10,710 nucleotides of DNA from Deltaproteobacteria bacterium (GTDB lineage: Bacteria; Desulfobacterota; Syntrophia; Syntrophales; Smithellaceae): NCBI GenBank assembly GCA_009668925.1, contig SBEK01000137.1, positions 1-10,710 of the forward strand. The letters run 5' to 3'. The notes below the pieces were generated by a model that was not told the origin of the DNA, did not search any database, and saw only the letters and a list, made by a program, of their open reading frames with translations. The translations under genes were made by a program, and so were the position numbers. Below, one piece after another: positions 1-5,410 of the stretch (position 1 is its first letter; each line of letters begins with the position of its first letter).

Positions 1-21
1 CCAATGGCTTTTGTCAAGCAG

Positions 22-51
22 GGCCGTGGGTCATTTAACTGACCCACGGCC
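22..51. repeat. Perfect 12-bp inverted repeat (hairpin), possible terminator
   Basis: The arms GGCCGTGGGTCA (22-33) and TGACCCACGGCC (40-51) are exactly complementary around a six-base loop TTTAAC. The stem is GC-rich and would be very stable as RNA from either strand. Neither side has a run of T, so it is not a textbook intrinsic terminator. It lies about 180 bases beyond the stop of the minus-strand gene and may end a transcript entering from the left, or both. A mobile-element end is another possibility, but one copy in the window cannot show that. Confidence 0.5.
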
Positions 52-231
52 AGAAGGGCTGCTTCAGCGTCTCCGGAGGTTTTGCTGTCTCGGGGTGCGG
101 GCCTGCTTTTCCCTAAGGGTTTAATATTAAACTATTTTATTAATTAATTCTCGTGTGTGGCGCTGCCAAATTATAAGGTCATCGCCAAAAACTTGCCATT
201 GGGTTATCGTCTCCAGCGCCGAAATGGACAA
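52..231. other. Non-coding, AT-rich intergenic stretch
   Basis: No convincing gene is seen here. The stretch holds a short CCCTAAGGG palindrome next to T-runs (107-122), a perfect 14-bp palindrome GTTTAATATTAAAC (119-132) and an AT-rich run to about 150. It lies downstream of the minus-strand gene that ends at 232, so the small palindromes could help end that transcript or bind a protein. Neither role can be shown from sequence alone. Confidence 0.4.
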
Positions 232-2289
232 TTATTTTTGCGAAAACAGACTCCATTTTGCTGCCAGAGGGACAAGCATGTTAATATAGTCATCCGTCCA
301 GACGCGGCAGTTGATCGTATTATCCATCCGATCCGCGTTGATCCAGCCGAGGTCGGTAAGGCGTTGCGATATCCGGCTGTCTGAAGTCAATACAAGGTAG
401 TCGGCACGGACGGGTCTGGTAGCTTCGCCGAGCGTCGTTTCAGTACTTTTCGTTGCAACATGCAATTTCAGACTTTTCGCCGTAACCTGGAGAACGGGAC
501 GGAGATCGTAATAACGGTTGGTAACATGAAAAAGAATAACGCCGTGTTCTTTGAGCCTGTGCAGATAGATTTCGATGGCTTCGCGGGTCAGCAGGTGTGA
601 TGGTATTCCTTCACCGGTGAATGCGTCCACAAAAATGAAGTCGTAGAAAATATCTTGGTTTTGCAGGGCTAACCGGCCGTCGCCGATTATTACACGGGGC
701 CTGGCGGGGGCGAAATCAAGATAGGTAAACCACCGGCTGGCTAGAGCGGAGACCTGAGGATTGAGTTCATAAATATTCAGCTGATCAGCCGGACGGGTGT
801 AAGCTCCGACAGTGCCAATGCCGAGACCTATAGCTGCGATGCGCGCCGGAGACGGTATGATTTTAAAGATATCAGCCAGACCGCTTTCGGGGTGGTAGTA
901 AAGTGTCGGGATTCTTTTCTTGCGTTCATCAAGAAACTGGACGCCATGAACGGTTGCCCCGGAAATGAGGCTGCGGACAATTTCCCCGTGTTTGCCGGCG
1001 ACAGTCGCATCAACGACCCGGCTGACACCGTAATAATTACGTCGCTTGCTCCTGGTGTCTTCGACACCTGTGTTGATGATCATGGTGATGGCCAATCCGG
1101 TCAAGAACAATACCGGGAGAAAGCGTATCATGCAAACCCAGCGCGACGAACACCGCCAAAACGACACCGTTTGTGTGCCATAGCGGTGGATAAATAATAG
1201 CGACACGATGATCGTCAAAAGGGGATATTCCCAAAAACCCGGGAAGATAAGCGGCACCACCAGACTGGCGATCATGCCACCCGTTGCTCCACCCAGCGCG
1301 AGTCCAACGTAAAAAACGGAAAGATAGTTTGGATGCGGACGCTGTTCATACAGAACACGGTGGAGCATCACACAGACGGCAAAAAAAACAATCCAATGCC
1401 CGGGATGAACCCACACGCGACCCGACCCAATCAGAAAAAGGACAACACCCAGAAGCAGTGTTTCCGGCCAGAAATGACTGAACACAGATGCCGCTTTGCA
1501 CGCCGGGCGGAAGGCAACAATGAAGCTGATCAGGTAAAGCGCAAGCGGCGCCATCCAGACAAGCGGAAACGATCCAACTTCCGAGGTTGTTATGTTTGTG
1601 ACTGTCACCAGCAAAGCCGACGCGGAGCCGCCCAAGAGCGTCCAATAGAGAAATCTACTCATGGATGGATTATTTGCCGCCTTCCCGGCATCAATTGGCT
1701 TCGCGGCAAGGGCATTTTCCGATCCTGACGGACGCGAAATATAGAATGAAAGGAAAGCCATCAGGACATATACAACATAACCTGTTATCCACAGGATGCC
1801 CTGATATCTCAAACCTGCCAGTGGTTCAATGAAGAGAGGATAACCGATCAGCGCCATCAGAGCACCTGCGTTGGACGCGCTGTAGAGGGCATACGGCTCC
1901 CCGGAGTCCCTAAGCCATTTCTGAAGAATAACGGTTGTCGACGCCAGCAAAACGAAAGGCAAGGCAAGTCCCGAGACGAAAAATATGGTCCATGGCAGAG
2001 AATGACGGGGTATCGGGAAAGTCATCAGCATCCCGACCGTCAGGACGATGAGAGGCATGGCGAGCAGGAAAAGATGCAGACGATCCGTTTTTGTTGACGC
2101 GAGATGTGCGTAACAATAGCCGGCAAGAATCAGCAATTGATAAGCGGCAAGGCAGACCAGCCAGACATGAGCGGATCCGCCGAAAAACGGTGTAAGCTTA
2201 CGCCCGATGTACGGCTCCAGACAAAACAAAAGCAACGATCCCAGAAAAGACGTGCAACTTAGAATAGTTCTGGTGTGGCGATGTTTCAT
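232..2289 (-). CDS. Membrane protein fused to a spermidine-synthase-like domain
   Basis: This 685-residue protein has two parts. About residues 1-440 form many hydrophobic membrane segments and begin with the family's typical first helix, containing LEPYIGRKLTPFFGGSAHVW. The C-terminal part is a Rossmann-fold aminopropyltransferase-like domain: the nucleotide-binding glycine motif GLGIG is at 488-492 and followed by IYELNP, GDGRLAL is at 536-542, VDAFTGEGIP at 554-563, and the closing WTDDY at 664-668. Such fusions are usually annotated 'fused MFS/spermidine synthase'. Whether they make polyamines or modify another substrate is generally unproven. ATG at 2289 is chosen because it places the family N-terminus correctly. 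An in-frame TTG at 2397 would add 36 residues that look unlike the family and has no ribosome site. The gene stands alone, divergent from the small secreted-protein gene, and shows no link to the B12 genes. Confidence 0.85.
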   Translation of the reverse strand: MKHRHTRTILSCTSFLGSLLLFCLEPYIGRKLTPFFGGSAHVWLVCLAAYQLLILAGYCYAHLASTKTDRLHLFLLAMPLIVLTVGMLMTFPIPRHSLPWTIFFVSGLALPFVLLASTTVILQKWLRDSGEPYALYSASNAGALMALIGYPLFIEPLAGLRYQGILWITGYVVYVLMAFLSFYISRPSGSENALAAKPIDAGKAANNPSMSRFLYWTLLGGSASALLVTVTNITTSEVGSFPLVWMAPLALYLISFIVAFRPACKAASVFSHFWPETLLLGVVLFLIGSGRVWVHPGHWIVFFAVCVMLHRVLYEQRPHPNYLSVFYVGLALGGATGGMIASLVVPLIFPGFWEYPLLTIIVSLLFIHRYGTQTVSFWRCSSRWVCMIRFLPVLFLTGLAITMIINTGVEDTRSKRRNYYGVSRVVDATVAGKHGEIVRSLISGATVHGVQFLDERKKRIPTLYYHPESGLADIFKIIPSPARIAAIGLGIGTVGAYTRPADQLNIYELNPQVSALASRWFTYLDFAPARPRVIIGDGRLALQNQDIFYDFIFVDAFTGEGIPSHLLTREAIEIYLHRLKEHGVILFHVTNRYYDLRPVLQVTAKSLKLHVATKSTETTLGEATRPVRADYLVLTSDSRISQRLTDLGWINADRMDNTINCRVWTDDYINMLVPLAAKWSLFSQK

Positions 2290-2408
2290 GGTCTTCAAGA
2301 AGCGGCCTGCTGACGGGTGGTTTGTTGGGTCATGTTCAAGTTTGTCTGCAACACTGAAACTGATGAAAACACGATCGCGCGCAAGAAAGAATATCAATTA
2401 TCTTATAT

Positions 2409-2437
2409 TTTCTACCATAGTTGCTCTGACGATTCAA
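2409..2437 (-). promoter_or_regulatory. Candidate sigma70-type promoter for the minus-strand gene
   Basis: Read on the minus strand there is TTGAAT (2437-2432), a 17-base spacer, then TAGAAA (2414-2409), preceded by TGG as in an extended -10 element. Transcription would start near 2402 and leave a leader of about 110 bases before the ATG at 2289. This would place the alternative TTG at 2397 almost at the RNA 5' end. It is a match by eye only. Confidence 0.4.
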
Positions 2438-2524
2438 TCCGGGATCCCCCGCGGTTAAAGTAACGAAAATAGTATTAGTTTTTGTCCAAGTTCGGCCGTA
2501 TCTTTCGATTAGGCCGTTCATATT

Positions 2525-2551
2525 TTGACATGCTTTTTCCCGTGATATGCT
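2525..2551 (+). promoter_or_regulatory. Candidate promoter for the small secreted-protein gene
   Basis: A consensus -35 TTGACA (2525-2530) is followed by the extended -10 TGATATGCT, whose hexamer TATGCT is at 2546-2551. The spacer is 15 bases, shorter than the preferred 17, so strength is uncertain. It would give a leader of about 137 bases. GATAATGAT (2648-2656), close to the start codon, resembles half of a Fur box, but the second half does not match. Confidence 0.35.
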
Positions 2552-2680
2552 CCCGATCTTTCCTGGTTGGAATCATTTTTCAGGTAAACGTGCCTTCCGC
2601 AGGAGTGATAAAATATATCGGCGCAAAAAAAGATCTTGCCATTTAACGATAATGATTGTTGATCCATAAAGCACGATTTC

Positions 2681-2686
2681 AGGAGG
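2681..2686 (+). promoter_or_regulatory. Ribosome binding site that fixes a GTG start
   Basis: A perfect AGGAGG sits eight bases before GTG at 2695. This selects that GTG over the upstream in-frame TTG at 2656, and the resulting protein starts with a clean signal peptide. Confidence 0.8.
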
Positions 2687-2694
2687 ATAGCGTC

Positions 2695-3096
2695 GTGAAA
2701 TTGAAAATCAAGGGTCTTTTGACTTCCGTCATCATTGCCTCGTTATTCTGTTTTTTTGCTTCAGCAGTTTTTGCATTTCAAAACAGGCTCTGTACTCCTC
2801 CGCCGTCTTTGCCAAAGTCCGGACAGAAATTCTGTAAAACGGATGCAGCAGACGGCAACCTGGTAAAGATTGTCTGTGAATTGACGTCCGATCAAGACAT
2901 AACGATCTATATGTGCACTAAAATTATCCGGGACTGGGGGAAATCATCAGCACCGTATACCCACACCTCCATGATTTGGCGGTGCGTAAACAGCGGTAAG
3001 GAAATCATCATCTTCGACACAGACTTCCAACAGGATGACATCCGCTGCGATATCGTCTGCGGCAAATGCGCTAAGACCTGGAAAGCGGCGCAATAG
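2695..3096 (+). CDS. Small exported cysteine-rich protein, function unknown
   Basis: I do not recognise this 133-residue protein. It begins MKLKIKGLL and runs through a hydrophobic core to a probable signal-peptidase I site after SAVFA (residue 27), so it should be exported to the periplasm or outside. The mature part is about 106 residues with eight cysteines at 33, 47, 61, 74, 97, 118, 122 and 125. The first four are spaced 13-14 residues apart and the last three form CxxxCxxC. An even number in an exported protein suggests four disulfides; CxxxCxxC could instead bind metal. There is no lipobox and no further membrane segment. The gene appears to be a single unit with its own promoter and ribosome site, and 265 bases separate it from btuC, so a role in B12 uptake cannot be assumed. 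Confidence 0.7.
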   Translation: MKLKIKGLLTSVIIASLFCFFASAVFAFQNRLCTPPPSLPKSGQKFCKTDAADGNLVKIVCELTSDQDITIYMCTKIIRDWGKSSAPYTHTSMIWRCVNSGKEIIIFDTDFQQDDIRCDIVCGKCAKTWKAAQ

Positions 3097-3361
3097 ATTG
3101 GCGGCCATGTCCCTCAAAAAGCATTCTCGGACATCGCCGGGCGCATAAATGGATGCTCTTAACTTATTGAATTATGGGTTTTCCAAACGTTCAGCCCAGT
3201 GTCCGGGGATTCAGGGGATATTGTGATGGCCTTCGAAAACGACATACGCCCCAATTTCGAGGTATTGCCTATTTATGATCCAAAATTCACTTGATTTAAT
3301 ACTTTGTAAAGCGTATCGCAAATCCTGAGAATCACCCTGTTGAACACGGAGGAGAAAGCTT
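3097..3361 (+). other. Non-coding leader region before btuC
   Basis: No gene is supported in these 265 bases. A stem CGGC-C-ATGTCC (3102-3112) with GGACAT-C-GCCG (3129-3139), containing one mismatch and a 16-base loop, could be a weak end signal for the upstream gene, but no T-run follows. Further on are a repeated GGGGAT (3205-3210 and 3214-3219) and an eight-pair stem with one bulge (3230-3238 with 3255-3262). TATGAT at 3274-3279 resembles a -10 box, but no good -35 is placed for it. No B12 box or other cobalamin riboswitch core is visible, in contrast to the region before btuB. Confidence 0.45.
3348..3354 (+). promoter_or_regulatory. Ribosome binding site pointing to an ATT start for btuC
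   Basis: GGAGGAG lies seven bases before ATT at 3362, in the btuC frame. Reading back in that frame to the stop at 3341-3343, there is no ATG or GTG, and the only common start is TTG at 3410, which lacks a ribosome site and falls inside the first membrane helix. Confidence 0.6.
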
Positions 3362-4387
3362 ATTTACCGTCGGGTCACCGCATCCCGTGTATTACGAATC
3401 AGCACACTCTTGCTCCTGCTATTTGTGCTGCTGGGCCTGGCCGCGCTGGGCCTCGGTGCAATTCCTATTGCTCCAGCCGATGTCGCCGGGGCTGTGGCCG
3501 ATGCGCTCTTCGGCAGCGCACCCGTGTCCTCCCAAAGAGAGGTGATCCTGTTTTCCGTGCGCCTGCCGCGCATTCTCTTTGCCGGAATCGTCGGGGCGTC
3601 CCTGTCTTTGGGCGGTGTCGTCTTTCAGGCGCTCCTGCGCAATCCGCTCGCCGATCCTTATGTGCTGGGCATTTCCGGCGGGTCCGCGCTGGGCGCGATT
3701 ATCGGCATTGTTCTGGGCGCCGGTTCCTTCTATCTGGGGATCCCGTTTCTGGCCTTTTGCGGTGCGCTCGTGACGGTTTTTCTGGTATTCATCGTGGCCG
3801 GCGGGTCGCGGGGACTCCTGCTGGATAACTCGCTCCTTCTGGCCGGCGTGGTGGTGAATTCCTTTTTTTCCGCGGCCATCCTTTTTGCTCTATCCGTTGT
3901 CAACAGCATGGAACTGCATAGCATCAGCTTCTGGCTGATGGGCGACCTGTCCGGCGCCTCCGGGAAAGAAATTGCCGTTGCGGCGATCTGTCTTTTCGTC
4001 TGCTTTGTCGTCCTTTACGCTCAGGCGCGCAAACTGAACCTGATGATCCAGAGCGAAGAAACCGCGGCGCAGCTGGGTGTGGATGTCCGGCGGACGAAGT
4101 ACCTTCTGTTGATCGTCACATCGCTTGCTACGGCGGTTGCCGTCTCGCTTGCCGGCATCATCGGCTTTGTCGGGATCATGGTGCCGCATATGATGCGCCT
4201 GGTTTTCGGCTCCGATCATCGGCTGCTTTTGCCGGCGGCGGCGCTCTTCGGCGCTTCGTTCATGGTCGTTGCCGATACGCTCGCCAGGATATTGCTGGCC
4301 CCCTCGGAACTGCCGGTCGGCGTGATCACCGCGCTTTGCGGCGCACCCTATTTTATTTTTTTGATGAGAAGAAAGGGCCGCGGGTAA
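3362..4387 (+). CDS. btuC: B12 ABC transporter permease (FecCD/BtuC family)
   Basis: This is the inner-membrane channel subunit of a corrinoid importer and works as a dimer with BtuD. It is 341 residues from the proposed ATT start, or 325 from TTG at 3410; the family is usually about 325-350. It shows many hydrophobic helices with FecCD landmarks: RLPR (67-70), QALLRNPLADPYVLG (89-103), GFVGIMVPH (268-276) and PVGVITALCGAPYF near the end (from 317). The longer start supplies a basic stretch (YRRVTASRVLRI) before helix 1, as expected for family members, whereas the TTG start would cut into that helix. The stop overlaps the btuD start by one base (TAATG), so the two are translationally coupled. 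FecCD permeases also serve siderophores and heme; the riboswitch and cob genes downstream make corrinoid the likely substrate. Confidence 0.88.
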   Translation: MYRRVTASRVLRISTLLLLLFVLLGLAALGLGAIPIAPADVAGAVADALFGSAPVSSQREVILFSVRLPRILFAGIVGASLSLGGVVFQALLRNPLADPYVLGISGGSALGAIIGIVLGAGSFYLGIPFLAFCGALVTVFLVFIVAGGSRGLLLDNSLLLAGVVVNSFFSAAILFALSVVNSMELHSISFWLMGDLSGASGKEIAVAAICLFVCFVVLYAQARKLNLMIQSEETAAQLGVDVRRTKYLLLIVTSLATAVAVSLAGIIGFVGIMVPHMMRLVFGSDHRLLLPAAALFGASFMVVADTLARILLAPSELPVGVITALCGAPYFIFLMRRKGRG

Positions 4388-5169
4388 TGTCGATCATTTG
4401 CGCGCAGAATATTTCTTTTCGCTATGGGGATAAAACCGTGCTGGACGATGTCTCGTTTGCCCTCGACCAGCCGCAGATGATTGCCGTGATCGGGCCCAAT
4501 GGCTCCGGCAAAACCACGCTGCTCAAGATCCTCAATGCCACACTTTTCCCGAATTCGGGGCGGATGCTGATCGACGGCCGGGACACGCGCCGGTGGCCGC
4601 ATCAGGAAATCGCCCGAACCGTGGCGATTGTTCCTCAGGAGACCGAGGCCGCCTTCCCTTTTTTCGCCGAAGAAATTGTCCTGATGGGGCGTTTTCCCTA
4701 TCTGCGTTCCCTGGCGTTTGAAGATAAGAAGGATTACCGGATTGTCGAGGACGCGATGGCCATGACGGACTGCCTTTCCTTGGCCCATCGCCGCTTCAAT
4801 GAACTCTCCGCGGGGGAGCGGCAGCGGGTGTTGATCGCCCGCGCTCTGGCGCAGGAGCCGAAAATTCTGCTTCTGGATGAAAGCACGGTTTTCCTCGATC
4901 TGAAACATCAGGCGCGGTTTTTGTCCCTGCTTGGTGAGCTCAACCGCGGCCGGCATCTGACGGTTATCTTTGTAACCCATGACGTCAACCTGGCCTCGCA
5001 AAACGCGGATCAGATTCTTCTGCTTTACAACGGGAAAAAATATGCTATAGGAACTCCCGCGGACGTCCTTACCGCAAAAAACATCAGGGAGGTTTACGAC
5101 GTTGAGGTCGGGATCGATCCCAATCCCTACGACGGATCACCCCGCGTCACCCTGTTCACTTCCTCATGA
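4387..5169 (+). CDS. btuD: B12 ABC transporter ATP-binding protein
   Basis: This 260-residue cytoplasmic ATPase drives import through BtuC. Walker A GPNGSGKTT is at 36-44, the Q-loop glutamine at 84 (VPQ), the signature LSAGE at 140-144, Walker B ILLLDE at 160-165 and the switch histidine at 198 (VTHD). Two small departures from consensus are seen: LSAGE instead of LSGGQ and DEST where DEPT is usual; both occur in active FecCD-type ATPases. ATG at 4387 is chosen because it overlaps the btuC stop and puts the family N-terminus in place. An upstream in-frame extension beginning at 4336 lies wholly inside btuC. The next gene, btuB, begins 241 bases after the stop, with a riboswitch between. Confidence 0.9.
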   Translation: MSIICAQNISFRYGDKTVLDDVSFALDQPQMIAVIGPNGSGKTTLLKILNATLFPNSGRMLIDGRDTRRWPHQEIARTVAIVPQETEAAFPFFAEEIVLMGRFPYLRSLAFEDKKDYRIVEDAMAMTDCLSLAHRRFNELSAGERQRVLIARALAQEPKILLLDESTVFLDLKHQARFLSLLGELNRGRHLTVIFVTHDVNLASQNADQILLLYNGKKYAIGTPADVLTAKNIREVYDVEVGIDPNPYDGSPRVTLFTSS

Positions 5170-5224
5170 GAAGCAATTTGCCTGAGCCGGCAGCAGCGTT
5201 GATTCCGGGCGGGCGAATTGGCCA

Positions 5225-5368
5225 GATTGTTCAATAAAGGAAGCCGGTTTAAATCCGGCGCTGCCCCGCAACTGTAAGCGGAACGAAATCCACACAAAGC
5301 CACTGACCTTGATGTCGGGAAGGCGTGGAGACTAGGTCGCCGCAAGCCAGGAGACTTTATGGACAGTT
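5225..5368 (+). promoter_or_regulatory. Cobalamin riboswitch (B12 element)
   Basis: The conserved core is present: the block around GCCGGTTTAAATCCGGCG (5243-5260, P3 stem GCCGG/CCGGC), CTGCCCCGCAACTGTAAGCG (5261-5280), GCCACTG (5299-5305), GTCGGGAAGGC (5314-5324) and the B12 box AAGCCAGGAGAC (5344-5355). A closing P1 helix can be drawn: ATAAAG (5234-5239) with CTTTAT (5355-5360), then TGTTC (5228-5232) with GGACA (5361-5365), with A5233 bulged. Adenosylcobalamin or a related corrinoid should bind and lower expression of btuB and the genes behind it. It follows the btuD stop by about 55 bases, and I see no convincing promoter in that gap, so it may act on a transcript reading through from btuCD. 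Confidence 0.93.
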
Positions 5369-5385
5369 CAACTTACTTTTTTTAA

Positions 5386-5397
5386 TCCCGAGGGGGA
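5386..5397 (+). promoter_or_regulatory. Possible expression platform: hairpin over the btuB ribosome site
   Basis: TCCC (5386-5389) can pair with GGGA (5394-5397) across a GAGG loop and cover part of the purine-rich ribosome site before the ATG at 5411. A run of seven T (5377-5383) lies just upstream, but no strong GC-rich stem precedes it, so transcription termination looks less likely than translational control. The helix is short, and other pairings with the aptamer are possible. Confidence 0.3.
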
Positions 5398-5410
5398 GAG
5401 GAAAAAATCC

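Noticed and set aside
157..384. 75-codon plus-strand reading frame at the left
   Set aside because: Two thirds of it is antisense to the end of the spermidine-synthase fusion gene, and the protein shows no recognisable feature.
2648..2656. Fur box-like GATAATGAT
   Set aside because: Only the first nine bases match the 19-base consensus; the second half does not, so iron control is not supported.
2547..2669. 40-codon reading frame upstream of the small secreted-protein gene
   Set aside because: It has no ribosome site, its ATG falls within the proposed -10 box, and the peptide shows no features.
3340..3828. 162-codon plus-strand frame overlapping btuC
   Set aside because: It is an out-of-frame, arginine- and cysteine-rich shadow. 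I also considered it as a frameshifted btuC start, but it begins with TTG and offers no better family N-terminus.
4686..5004. Non-consensus LSAGE and DEST motifs in BtuD as a sign of inactivity
   Set aside because: Walker A, the Q-loop, the catalytic glutamate and the switch histidine are intact, and such variants occur in working FecCD-type ATPases.
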